Shown: in pieces, positions 49,114-57,988 of the stretch
Layout: the number at the start of each line of letters is the position of its first letter
Position numbering within the stretch: the first letter of the stretch is position 1
Assembly: GCA_965207985.1 (NCBI GenBank)
Contig: CBDBND010000032.1
Span: 434,001 to 498,000, forward strand
Origin: CBDBND01 sp965207985
GTDB taxonomy: Bacteria; Pseudomonadota; Alphaproteobacteria; Rhodospirillales; Rhodospirillaceae
Direction: 5' to 3'
Length of the DNA stretch: 64,000 bases
The notes under the pieces: generated by a model
The model's database searches: none
The model's input: the letters and a program-made list of their open reading frames with translations, nothing else
What the model was told of the DNA's origin: nothing
Translations under genes and position numbers: made by a program

Positions 49114-49122
49114 ACTGTGTCC

Positions 49123-50013
49123 TCAATCCGGTGAATCCAGGAATCGAATCACTTCTTCGGCAATTTCACCGGGAATCTGTTTGAACGCAAACCGGTCGAC
49201 CCGGCGAAAGTCGACGACTTCCACGTCACGAATGATGTCTTTCGCACGAAAAGCCGCGTCATTGGGAAAATCATGCATCACCAACGCCAAAGTTTTTTGA
49301 CGAATGAGCGGTTGTTTGTCGATGGTGGGATACTGGATGGCCGCCCGCTCGGCCCAATCCCAGTCGGCTCCAGGTAGAATGCCGTCGACAAACCCTTCCA
49401 AACGATAATCCGTCAGTTGGGGCGGCTCGGACTTGGCTTGGGTCAACGTTGTCGTCAATGCATTGAGAACATACGACCCGTCGTCGCTCCACGTCTCAAA
49501 TTGCTCCCAGCGTTCCATGCGGCCCGGACGCTCTTCTGCTGTCCAGACCGGGGAAGAAACGAGAATGAGACGGCGGATCATGGTTGGCCGGGTGACGGCA
49601 AGTTCCGTCGCAATGAGGGATCCCGTGAGATAACCAAGAACATCGATTGGGGTTTCTTCACCGCCGTACCCCAGCGCGGCAACGGCATCCCCGAGCGCGG
49701 CCGCGTAGCCCTCCAAGGGTACGGGCGTCGGAGGAGGTTCGGACTGGCCGTAGCCGGGCGTATCGAAAGCAATGACAGTCCGATCACGGCCCATGATGCG
49801 TATGAATGGATCGAAGTGACGGCTGGAACCGGGCGTGTGATGAAAGCAAATCAGCGGCGGTTTGGTGGTGTTTTGAACCGGCTGCGCAATGCGGTAATGC
49901 ACCTGACCAAAAGAACTGTCCACATAGCCGCGTTTGACGGTTATCTCCTGTGCGAGTGCAGGCGTCAGAAAAACAACGCCGCTCACGACGAATATGGAAA
50001 ACGCTTTCATCAT
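49123..50013 (-). CDS. Secreted alpha/beta-hydrolase-fold protein with altered nucleophile elbow
   Basis: 296 residues from the ATG giving MMKAFSIF; a signal peptide follows, ending PALAQ. The fold is clear from PLICFHHTPGSSRHFDPF, VIAFDTPGYGQSE and the elbow IDVLGYLTGSLIATELA, where the G-x-S-x-G serine is Leu129. Related proteobacterial proteins often read GYHTG here, so loss of Ser seems a family trait rather than decay. It could bind rather than cleave, or use a different residue. It is the first gene of the six-gene operon and is divergent from the Fbp-type ABC transporter. Confidence 0.8.
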   Translation of the reverse strand: MMKAFSIFVVSGVVFLTPALAQEITVKRGYVDSSFGQVHYRIAQPVQNTTKPPLICFHHTPGSSRHFDPFIRIMGRDRTVIAFDTPGYGQSEPPPTPVPLEGYAAALGDAVAALGYGGEETPIDVLGYLTGSLIATELAVTRPTMIRRLILVSSPVWTAEERPGRMERWEQFETWSDDGSYVLNALTTTLTQAKSEPPQLTDYRLEGFVDGILPGADWDWAERAAIQYPTIDKQPLIRQKTLALVMHDFPNDAAFRAKDIIRDVEVVDFRRVDRFAFKQIPGEIAEEVIRFLDSPD

Positions 50014-50132
50014 GGCGCGGGCAGTCTGGAACTGCCGGCGTGTGGACGCAAGGCCGGGCAATTTGGCAAGCACCATTGCCCCTGATGCGTTAGGGCCGAT
50101 AGCATCGCCGCAACCATGAAAGACTTGCTCAA

Positions 50133-51251
50133 ATGATTACCGTACGCGGTCTAACCGCAACCTATCGCCTGGGACGGGAAACCATCACCGCCCTCGATGG
50201 TGTTGATCTCGATGTGGAAGCCGGCCAGGTGTTTGTCCTGCTTGGCCCGTCGGGTTGCGGCAAGACCACCCTGCTCCGCTGTCTGGCCGGATTGGAAGTG
50301 CCAGTCAAAGGAACCATCACCATCGATGGCACGGTGTTGTCCGACGCCGGTGATGGAACGTTCACACCACCGGAAGACCGGCCGCTGGCCATGGTGTTTC
50401 AGTCCTACGCCATGTGGCCGCATATGAGTGTATACGACAACGTGGCGTTTCCTCTGAAAGCGGGGCGCAGGCGTCTGGCCAGCGCTGATGTTCCCAATCG
50501 TGTTCATGAGGTGTTGGAACTGTTGGGTATCGCTCATCTGCGTGACCGCTCGGTCACGACATTGAGCGGCGGCCAACAGCAACGGGTCGGTCTGGCCCGC
50601 GCCATTGCCTTGCAGCCCCGTGTGCTGCTCATGGACGAACCGTTGAGCAACTTGGACTTCCGTCTTCAAGTGGAACTACGCGGACAATTGCGCACACTCA
50701 TGCATGAACTCGACCTCACCACGGTGCATGTCACCCACAATCAGGCAGAGGCCTTGGAGATGGGTGACCGCATTGCCGTAATGGATGCGGGCCACGTCAT
50801 CCAGGTGGGTGATCCGGAAACCATTTATCACCGGCCTGTCGATGAACATGTAGCCCGTTTCGTCGGTGACATGAATTTAATCGCGGGCGCCATCGTACAG
50901 CACGGTCACGGTACGGCGTTGGTGCGCACCGCGCTGGGGACCTTCCAGGCCATGACCACCGACGAAGCCGGTTTGTCCGTTGGTGCCCGCTGCCTCTTGG
51001 GCATCCGCCCCGCCGACGTGGTCGCGCCTGCGGCGGATGACGCCGACCCTAAAACCTGTTTGACGGCCGTGGTGACGGCGCGGCGTTTTCAGGGAGACCG
51101 CATGGTCTACACCTTAACCGCCGGCGAAACGACGCTGGACGTGGCCACCCATCATTCGGCACTGATGAGCACCGGCGCCGAAATCAAAGTCCAGTTGCCT
51201 CCTGACCGGTCAATCGCCGTGCGTCCTTCAAGGACCGAATCCGAGTCATGA
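50133..51251 (+). CDS. ABC importer ATP-binding protein, Fbp/Pot type
   Basis: 372 residues: Walker A LLGPSGCGKTTLLRCLAGLE, Q-loop FQSYAMWPHMSVYDNVAFPL, signature TLSGGQQQRVGLARAI, Walker B VLLMDEPLSNLD and H-loop VHVTHNQAEAL. Residues from about 235 form a TOBE regulatory domain (MNLIAGAIVQ..., LLGIRPADVV). The MalK-like layout fits importers of iron(III), spermidine or sugar phosphate; the fused permease and the Fe(III)-type binding protein next to it favour an Fbp-like system. It overlaps the permease start by 4 bases. Confidence 0.92.
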   Translation: MITVRGLTATYRLGRETITALDGVDLDVEAGQVFVLLGPSGCGKTTLLRCLAGLEVPVKGTITIDGTVLSDAGDGTFTPPEDRPLAMVFQSYAMWPHMSVYDNVAFPLKAGRRRLASADVPNRVHEVLELLGIAHLRDRSVTTLSGGQQQRVGLARAIALQPRVLLMDEPLSNLDFRLQVELRGQLRTLMHELDLTTVHVTHNQAEALEMGDRIAVMDAGHVIQVGDPETIYHRPVDEHVARFVGDMNLIAGAIVQHGHGTALVRTALGTFQAMTTDEAGLSVGARCLLGIRPADVVAPAADDADPKTCLTAVVTARRFQGDRMVYTLTAGETTLDVATHHSALMSTGAEIKVQLPPDRSIAVRPSRTESES

Positions 51252-52942
51252 CCCGCATTACACCAATAGGCGTCATCTATGGGGGCGCGCTTCTGGGTTT
51301 GACTCTTGTAATCGTGTCTTTGGCCGGCAACGTGGTTGGTAGTTTCACCATTGAAGCGCGTTTCGACCGCTGGACCACGGAAGCATACGGACGCCTGTTT
51401 TCCGATCCCGGACTGCCGGCCACCATGACGCGCACCATGGCTCTGGGCTTCGGCACCATTTCTGTGACCTTGCTGTTCGCCCTACCCTTTGCCTGGCTGC
51501 TGACCCGGACCGATTTCAAATGGAAAACGGGTCTGTTCACGTTGCTGGCGGCCAAGCTGGCCATTCCCGGTTTCATCACCGCCATGGCCTATGTCTGGCT
51601 GTTCAATCCTTCCGCTGGCGTGATCAACGAACTCCTTGGCCGCACCAACTACACCGGCGAGGCCGCCTTCAACGTCTATCAGCTCAAATGGCTGTGCCTT
51701 TTGCAGGGTTTGGTGCTGGTGCCGGGCGCGGCCTTCATGCTGATCCCGGCGCTGCGCAATCTCGACGGCAGTCTGGAAGAAGCGGCGCGGGTGGCCGGCG
51801 TTCCGGCTTGGCAAACTTTTCGCCGGATCGTGTTGCCCTTGCTGGCGCCGGGCGTGTTGGCCGTCGGCATTTTCTATTTCGTCGTCGCCATCGAAATGTT
51901 CGACTTCGTTGCCATCATCGCGCCGCCCGGCGATGTGCTGGTGCTGACCATTTACGAAGCATTGAATGCCTTTGACGGATTGCCCGACTACGGATTGGCC
52001 GGCGCCGCGGGCGTTGTCCTTTTTGGCCTTAGCGCCGTGGCGATTTTGTTCTACGTGCGCTTCCTGCGTCAGGCACGCAAGTTTGCCGTACTCGGCGGCA
52101 AGCGGCGGGAACCCCGGCCCGTGCGTTTGGGATCTTGGCATGGCTTAGCCACAGCCTGGGTTATTCTATGGGTGGTGATGACCGTGGGCCTGCCGGTGGT
52201 GACTTTGATTTGGGTTGCCCTGGTGCCCTTCCTTCAGCCGCCGTCCATGAATGCGTTGGAGTCCGTTTCCCTGTACGGTTTTCTCGACGGGTTCGCCTAT
52301 CTGGGTGCACCGTTGACCAACACCGCCCTGGTCATGGTGGGCACGGTGGTCATGGCGTTGACCTTTGCCATCTGCCTGACCTGGGTGGTCACCCGCAGCC
52401 GCTCCAAGATTGCGCCCTGGGCTGATGCATTGGTGTTTCTCGCCCCGGCCGTACCCGCCATCGTCACCGCCACCGCTTTTCAGGTGATGGGCATCGCACT
52501 GTATCAGTGGCTGCCTTTGTACGGCACACTGTGGCTGATCATGGTGGCCATGGGCACGCGCATGCTCGCCTATTGCACACGGACCATGAATGCCGCAGCC
52601 CTTCAAATTCACCCCGAACTGGAAGAAGCGGCTTGGGTGGCGGGGATAACACGCTGGCACACGTTTACGAACGTGTTCCTGCCGCTGATGGCGCCGGCGT
52701 TGTTTTATGCCGCATTGATGGTGGGAATGCTGGCCGCGCGCGATCTGACCCTCCCCTTGATCATGAACAGCGGCAACACACCTTTGGTCTCGGTTTTGAT
52801 CTTTGACTTACAGACCAACGGCGAGACGGCCAGCGCCGCCGCCGTTGCGCTTTACATGATTGTCGTGCTCGTGATTTTGGCTCTTACCGCCCGCAAGCTC
52901 ACGGGCATGGCCGAACCCGGCCTTGGTGCTGGAGAGCGTTGA
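51248..52942 (+). CDS. ABC importer permease, FbpB-like (fused double domain)
   Basis: 564 residues with about twelve helices, two binding-protein-dependent permease domains in one chain. The EAA loops that touch the ATPase are EEAARVAGVPAWQTFRRIVLPLLAPGVLA (near residue 180) and EEAAWVAGITRWHTFTNVFLPLMAPALF (near 460). The fused form is typical of FbpB/SfuB iron(III) and related permeases. It lies between the ATPase gene (4-base overlap) and the binding-protein gene (38-base gap). Confidence 0.92.
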   Translation: MTRITPIGVIYGGALLGLTLVIVSLAGNVVGSFTIEARFDRWTTEAYGRLFSDPGLPATMTRTMALGFGTISVTLLFALPFAWLLTRTDFKWKTGLFTLLAAKLAIPGFITAMAYVWLFNPSAGVINELLGRTNYTGEAAFNVYQLKWLCLLQGLVLVPGAAFMLIPALRNLDGSLEEAARVAGVPAWQTFRRIVLPLLAPGVLAVGIFYFVVAIEMFDFVAIIAPPGDVLVLTIYEALNAFDGLPDYGLAGAAGVVLFGLSAVAILFYVRFLRQARKFAVLGGKRREPRPVRLGSWHGLATAWVILWVVMTVGLPVVTLIWVALVPFLQPPSMNALESVSLYGFLDGFAYLGAPLTNTALVMVGTVVMALTFAICLTWVVTRSRSKIAPWADALVFLAPAVPAIVTATAFQVMGIALYQWLPLYGTLWLIMVAMGTRMLAYCTRTMNAAALQIHPELEEAAWVAGITRWHTFTNVFLPLMAPALFYAALMVGMLAARDLTLPLIMNSGNTPLVSVLIFDLQTNGETASAAAVALYMIVVLVILALTARKLTGMAEPGLGAGER

Positions 52943-52980
52943 CGTTTTGGTTCTTCGCCTCCGTGGACTACACTTAGCTC

Positions 52981-53994
52981 ATGCGCATCGCTTTCTTGTC
53001 ATTGCTCTTTTGGTGCATCGCAGTTGACGTATCGGCTACGGATTTTCCGCCCGCAGTCGAAGCGTTGATTCCCCAAGCCGAAGCTGAAGGCGAACTGCAT
53101 GTCTTTGGCGTAACGTTGAATCCCCGTCAGGTGCGTAATTTCGAAAGATCGTTCAACGCCATGTATGGCACCGACATCGCCCTGACTATTTCCGGCGGGC
53201 TGCATCCGGTAAAAGCGTCGGAAGTGGCTTTGGCCTACCGCTCGGGTGTACCCACGGGCATCGACGTGTTCTGGACCGGCATTGTCATCGCACTAATTAA
53301 TACGGGCGCATTGCAAGAAGTGGATTGGACCGGTGTCTATGGCGCCGACCCTTCCCTGGCCATGGGCCGGTTGGGCTTGCGTACCCACGACAGTCACCGG
53401 TCCATGATCACTGTGCATACCGGCCGCGTGAAACCGCCGGACCACCCCCGTACCTATTGGGATCTGTTGGACCCCAAGTGGCACGGCCGGATCGTCATGT
53501 CACGCACGCCCGAGCCTTGGATCGCCTTGACCTATGCGCTCGGCGAAGAAGACACGGCGCGTCTTTTAACCGGCCTGGTGACACAACAGAATCCCAAGAT
53601 GCTGCCCCGCTATCCGGATATCCGTGCCCGCGTTGTGGCTGGGGAATTTCCCATCGCCATCGGCACGGATATCTTCATGCAGAAAAGGCGCGGCGCGCCC
53701 GTCGATCATCCGGACATGGATATCCTCGCTCTGACGTCGTCAGGCGCCTTCGTTATGGCGGACACGCCCCATCCTGCCGCGGCTGTTCTCTGGGGCTTAT
53801 GGGCCGTGTCACCCGAAGGCCAAGCGGTTCTGGAACAGGAGCGCGGTTATTCCCTCGCCCATACGCCCGGAACGGCGCTGTACGAATATGCGGAGGGACG
53901 TCAAACGTTTCACGTACCGTTTGAGTGGCGTCTCGAGAATTACGAACGTCTCGCCGAGAAATACTTCGCTATTCTTGAACAGGCGGGAAGTTAG
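52981..53994 (+). CDS. Periplasmic binding protein of the Fbp-type ABC importer
   Basis: 337 residues with a Sec signal peptide ending VSATD. The body has the layout of extracellular type 1/6 binding proteins: AEAEGELHVFGVTLNPRQVRNFERSFNAMYG, then RTYWDLLDPKWHGRIVMS and AGEFPIAIGTD, followed by HPAAAVLWGLWAVSPEGQAVLEQERGYS. The tyrosine pair that binds Fe3+ in FbpA is not obvious, so an organic or other anion ligand is possible. It is the last gene of the operon, and its stop overlaps the convergent pentapeptide gene by 4 bases. Confidence 0.85.
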   Translation: MRIAFLSLLFWCIAVDVSATDFPPAVEALIPQAEAEGELHVFGVTLNPRQVRNFERSFNAMYGTDIALTISGGLHPVKASEVALAYRSGVPTGIDVFWTGIVIALINTGALQEVDWTGVYGADPSLAMGRLGLRTHDSHRSMITVHTGRVKPPDHPRTYWDLLDPKWHGRIVMSRTPEPWIALTYALGEEDTARLLTGLVTQQNPKMLPRYPDIRARVVAGEFPIAIGTDIFMQKRRGAPVDHPDMDILALTSSGAFVMADTPHPAAAVLWGLWAVSPEGQAVLEQERGYSLAHTPGTALYEYAEGRQTFHVPFEWRLENYERLAEKYFAILEQAGS

Positions 53995-54804
53995 TTAGCG
54001 GAGCACTCTGTCAATTGCAGACCGTCATACGCCGGTCCGCTGGGAAGAACGGCCGGAGGCTTTCCTTTAGAAATGCAAGCCTGTTCCAACTGCGCCGCCG
54101 TTAGTCCGGTCACACGGTCGAACTTAGCGCCCGAGATGTTGGCACCCCTGAAATTTGCGCCCGTCAGAGTGGCCCCGCCGAAAGAAACGTTTTCTAAACC
54201 AGCCTGACTGAGATCGGCATTGGTCAGTGTCGCCGCATCAAGGGCTCCGTTGCCAAGATCAACACCCACCAGAGACGCATTTGTGAAGTTAGCCCTAATC
54301 ATCCGCGCACCAGAAAGTGAAGCGTTATCGAGAAAAGCGCCGCTGAAATTCACGCTGACCAACACAGCATCATTGAGTTTGGTTTCGATCAGTGTCGCGC
54401 CATTCAACTGGGCATTGGTTAAATCCGTATCGGACAAATCCGCTTCGTCGAGGGACGCACCGGTCAGTTGCGCACCGGCCAAGTACGCGCCGCGGGCGCT
54501 GATGCGGTTGAGGGGTTCTCCCATGGACACCAAGTAAGCCATGGCGTCTGCTTTGCCCACGTTGCCTGGTGCATCGGTGGTCAACGTTTGCCAGGCACGG
54601 AACCGGGTGGACGCCTCCCGTTGATCCATGTCGATAAAAAAAACCGAGAGCAATGATGATAATGCCGGCCCGGCTTAAGCCCCGCAGGTAAAGGAACAGG
54701 GCGGAGTTCTCCATCCAGATGGCGCCGCGGCGAAATGCTCTCGAAAGGCTGAACTTTCGTCTGGCCTGTTCGGCGTTTTCGCTCTTGCTGCCTTCTTCAG
54801 ACAT
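53991..54804 (-). pseudogene. Membrane-anchored pentapeptide-repeat protein, frameshifted at a T8 run
   Basis: The 3' frame codes for about 25 pentapeptide repeats (A-[DN]-L-x-x type, e.g. LDEADLSDTDLTNAQLNGAT), forming a right-handed beta helix. A second frame upstream supplies the expected N-terminus: MSEEGSKSENAEQARRKFSL, ENSALFLYLRGLSRAG and a membrane helix. The two meet at a run of eight T on the coding strand (54636-54643). With seven T the text reads IIIALGFFIDMDQREASTRF and one continuous protein of about 270 residues results. It could be a true mutation, an assembly error or transcriptional slippage. It is 15 bases from the TPR gene. Confidence 0.8.
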
Positions 54805-54819
54805 GCGCTGTCCCACCCG

Positions 54820-56202
54820 TCATCCAAATGCCACCACATCGCCCTTGATGGTTGCCCGTTGCGCGCCGTCTTCATCGCTCATGGCTTTGAGCACATGGGC
54901 CAATTGACGCCAAGCGCGCACGTTCTTGGGCCGCTGGGCCGTGCGCTCCGACAACAAGGTGCGGGCCAGGGTCCAGTTTTCAGCGCGGATGGCCGCATCG
55001 ATAAGAATGAGAGCAAACAAATCCTTTTGCGCATTGGAGCCGCCGATGGCGCTGACGTGATAGCGCACGGGCTCTAACAATCTGACACATCCATCGAAGT
55101 CTTTCGCTTTATAGGCCGCCAGCGCGGCGCAAAGATCGTGACCGACCCCTTGGGCCACATGAGCATAGGTATCGTCGTGGTCGTCGCGATAAGAGTCGAT
55201 GGACGCGCGATAGGCTTCGGCTGCGTCACCATCGGTTTCCGCCAGGGCCAGCATGAAATGGGCATCGACGAAGGCGAGCAGTTTGTCGTCCACCCGGCCT
55301 TTGGCTTTTTCGCCGAGGGCCTGCCAGCGGTCGCCCACATCCACCCCGGCAAGCTCCAGCCGCGCCAAGAGGGAAATATCGTTGGTGAGATCGAGATATT
55401 CGTCCGACTTGGGATCGAAAATACCGTCGTCGTACAACGCCAGCACATCGTCGTAGCGCTCCATCTCATAGAGCATCAAAGCGCGGTGCCAGGCCAGGTG
55501 ATAGCGGAAGTTGTTCCAATTGTCGTAATTGCCTTTGGCTTCCAGCCAGGCGAGGCCATCCTGGCGGCGGTCTTCCATTTCGCAGACATGGGCGACGGTA
55601 TGCACCGCCCAGGCGTCGGCTTCATTGAGATTAGTCGCGGCCTTACCGAGAGTTTCCGCTTTGCCGTAGTCGCCCGTTTCCTCCAGACCGAAGGCGCGCA
55701 AGGACAGTATGTAACCGTAAGTGGCCAAATCTTCCCGCCCTTCCCAGGCGTACCACACCCGGCCGACGGAATCGCGCAAGTTGGCGGCATCGCCCATGTA
55801 GAAATGGGTGTAGTGCAACATCTTCACCGCGAGCACATCCAAGGGATATTCCTGGATAGACTCTTCCCAGGCCGCGGTCGCGCCGGCGAGATCGAGATCG
55901 CACCAGGCTTTCAACGCTTTGACATGCAATTTTTCCCGTGGCGTCGCCTCTCCGGCGCTGCGTTCCGCCGCTTCCAAGGCTTGGTTTGCTTTCGGCACCA
56001 GCACCCGCATGCCCATCATGTGCATGAAGTAACCGCGCAGCACGTTGGCCAGAACCATTTCGCTGTCTTCGGCGTAGGTGGATTTGAGCAAATCGCCGAT
56101 GTCGTTGCCGAAACGAAGATAGGCGACAAGGGTGCGGTCGAAAGTGTCTGCCGCTTCCTGCGTGGCCGCGGTAACGGACAGCCCGGTGTGGTCGGTAATC
56201 AT
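54820..56202 (-). CDS. TPR protein of the TTC38-like family
   Basis: 460 residues from the ATG that follows GGGAG by 6 bases; an in-frame start 27 bases earlier is possible. It is all helical with several degenerate TPR-like units: LKALKAWCDLDLAGATAAWEES, VLAVKMLHYTHFYMGDAANLRDS, GKAATNLNEADAWAVHTVAHVCEME and DFDGCVRLLEPVRY. The HTVAHVCEM motif and the FRYHLAWHRALM segment, with conserved His residues, mark the TTC38-like family. No signal peptide. Function unknown. It leads the unit with the pentapeptide gene. Confidence 0.82.
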   Translation of the reverse strand: MITDHTGLSVTAATQEAADTFDRTLVAYLRFGNDIGDLLKSTYAEDSEMVLANVLRGYFMHMMGMRVLVPKANQALEAAERSAGEATPREKLHVKALKAWCDLDLAGATAAWEESIQEYPLDVLAVKMLHYTHFYMGDAANLRDSVGRVWYAWEGREDLATYGYILSLRAFGLEETGDYGKAETLGKAATNLNEADAWAVHTVAHVCEMEDRRQDGLAWLEAKGNYDNWNNFRYHLAWHRALMLYEMERYDDVLALYDDGIFDPKSDEYLDLTNDISLLARLELAGVDVGDRWQALGEKAKGRVDDKLLAFVDAHFMLALAETDGDAAEAYRASIDSYRDDHDDTYAHVAQGVGHDLCAALAAYKAKDFDGCVRLLEPVRYHVSAIGGSNAQKDLFALILIDAAIRAENWTLARTLLSERTAQRPKNVRAWRQLAHVLKAMSDEDGAQRATIKGDVVAFG

Positions 56203-56312
56203 GCGCGCTCCCTGAATATATTTGGCCAAATGCTAACCGAGATTACTTCATAAGAATACCGGCGTGCTTGCGTTAGACTGAGCTTGGAAAGAAGAGAGCG
56301 CGGAGGTTTGGC

Positions 56313-56777
56313 ATGCGAATCATCAGAGCAGCGGAATACGTCAGCACCGCCATGCTGCTGTTGGCGGCCTACTTTTACGCCATGCTGGGCGTGGGGTTCG
56401 TTCTTGAACCGACCCGCATGGAAATCCTCGATTTCGCCCTCAACGGCCCGGCGGCCTATTCCACCGTGCGCGCAGGGACCGGCGGACAGTTGGTGGCCAT
56501 TGCAGTGATTTGTTTGTTTTGCGCGCTCAAGCGGGAGCGCACCAAATGGGGCTTGGCCCTGGTCACCATCATGATGGCGTTTATTTTTGTTGGACGGATC
56601 TATGGCATTGCCGTCGACGGTCCCGGCGGCCGCAACATGCTCGAGCTCCGCGATGAAGGCATGTCCCTGGTGTTGTTCGGTATAGGTCTTATCGCCGCGC
56701 TATGGGCGGAGCGCAAAAGAAAAGCGCCCGCACCGGCGAGCGGCGCGGGCGTTTCTGAAGGTAACGGTGAAACTTAA
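56313..56777 (+). CDS. DUF4345-like membrane protein
   Basis: 154 residues with four predicted helices. The first helix (YVSTAMLLLAAYFYAMLGVGFVLEP), AYSTVRAGTGGQLVAIAVICLF and the end FVGRIYGIAVDGPGGRNM fit DUF4345, a family of small inner-membrane proteins. The last 25 residues (KRKAPAPASGAGVSEGN) are encoded by DNA that also forms a GC-rich hairpin serving as a terminator for the convergent gene. It overlaps that gene by 4 bases. Confidence 0.78.
   Translation: MRIIRAAEYVSTAMLLLAAYFYAMLGVGFVLEPTRMEILDFALNGPAAYSTVRAGTGGQLVAIAVICLFCALKRERTKWGLALVTIMMAFIFVGRIYGIAVDGPGGRNMLELRDEGMSLVLFGIGLIAALWAERKRKAPAPASGAGVSEGNGET
56715..56751 (-). terminator. Terminator of the PD40 gene, inside the DUF4345 coding end
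   Basis: CGCCCGC (56725-56731) pairs with GCGGGCG (56745-56751); the inner arms GCCG and CGGT-like bases extend the stem. On the minus strand it is followed by CTTTTCTTTT, a good Rho-independent signal about 23 bases past the PD40 gene stop. It lies within codons of the convergent gene. Confidence 0.8.
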
Positions 56778-57850
56778 TCGTCCTGCATGGCTTCGCCCCA
56801 AGTGGGATCGAGGGGCTTGTAGTTTTCCGGCCCAATGCCGAGGGACGAGACGTCCATAATGTGGGTGCGCATGCCGCGCATGAAGCCTTCCGTGGACCGG
56901 GCCCAGGCCGCCTTGGTGCCGTCCGGAGATAAAGAAGGCAGGCCATCGAAGCCTTCGTAGGTGGTCAGCCGCCGCGGTTCACCGCCGGCGAGATCGCCGA
57001 TATAGATGTCCCAATTGTTGGGCGGCTGAATGCGCACGAAAATATAGTGCCGCCCGTCCGGTGCCGGATAGGGCGCCCAGTTCATATCCCGATCGAAAGT
57101 GTAGCGGCGCCAGTTCGAGCCGTCGTGCTTGATGGTGAATACGGTCATGGGTGTCGGGCGGATCTTGCCGTATTCGGACTTGCGCCAGGCGCGGAACATG
57201 ATGGTTTCGTTGTCGGGCATATAGAAGGGCGCGCCTTCCTGCCAATCTTCGGAGAAGGTGATCTGTTGTTCGTCGGAGCCGTCGGGGCGCATGCGCCACA
57301 GATCCATCTTGCCGTCGATCATGCGGCCGAAGACGATCCACTCGCCGTTGGGGGAAACGGACACTTCCGCTTCGTAGTATTCATTATCGGTCAAGCGAAC
57401 ACGGTTGCTGCCGTCAATGTCGGAACTATAGAGCTCGGCCCCTTGCGGATATTCGTCTTGGTTGGACCAATTGCCCGACGGCAAGTCCATGCGGTCCCGG
57501 GTTGAGGTCCAGACGATGCGTTGTTGATCGGGGAAGAAGTAGGAACACGCGTCCTGGCCGCGGTCGTTGGCCCTCTGCAAGTTCGTGCCGTCAATCGAAT
57601 AGGTGTAGGTCAGACTTCCGGTGGTTCCCATCACCGACTTGGCCGCATCCGGATCTTTGGTTTGCGCAATCATGTGATAGCTGTCCGGCGCGAAGTACGC
57701 CTCCGCCGATGATGGAATATTGGGGATCATGTAATAGGGAAAGGCTTCGTCCGTATGGACGACCTTTTCCGTGGTTTGAGCCAGGGCAGCGCTGGCGAGG
57801 CCCAGAGTGACCACAACACCGGCAACGGCTTTTAAACGCATGTGAGACAT
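56774..57850 (-). CDS. Secreted PD40 beta-propeller protein (TolB-like)
   Basis: 358 residues with a signal peptide ending AALAQ; a GGAGGG site lies 7 bases before the ATG. WD40-like PD40 repeats are clear: YFFPDQQRIVWTSTRDR, AELYSSDIDGSNRVRLTDN, EVSVSPNGEWIVFGRMIDGKMDLWRMRPDGSDEQQITFS and GLPSLSPDGTKAAWARS. The fold is that of the TolB propeller but without its N-terminal domain, so it is not TolB itself. It probably binds a partner protein or ligand in the periplasm. It is divergent from the SUMF1-like gene. Confidence 0.85.
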   Translation of the reverse strand: MSHMRLKAVAGVVVTLGLASAALAQTTEKVVHTDEAFPYYMIPNIPSSAEAYFAPDSYHMIAQTKDPDAAKSVMGTTGSLTYTYSIDGTNLQRANDRGQDACSYFFPDQQRIVWTSTRDRMDLPSGNWSNQDEYPQGAELYSSDIDGSNRVRLTDNEYYEAEVSVSPNGEWIVFGRMIDGKMDLWRMRPDGSDEQQITFSEDWQEGAPFYMPDNETIMFRAWRKSEYGKIRPTPMTVFTIKHDGSNWRRYTFDRDMNWAPYPAPDGRHYIFVRIQPPNNWDIYIGDLAGGEPRRLTTYEGFDGLPSLSPDGTKAAWARSTEGFMRGMRTHIMDVSSLGIGPENYKPLDPTWGEAMQDD

Positions 57851-57988
57851 GTGCGTCCCTCCTCTCTTGAATTGCCCCTATCTGAGCCAATCACCACCGT
57901 CAATGGCAAGTCCTTCCCTGTAACCGTTGGTAACCTTTGCGCTTTTGTGTGGAGCTTCATAGAGTTGAGACAAAGAAGGGAGGCGCGG

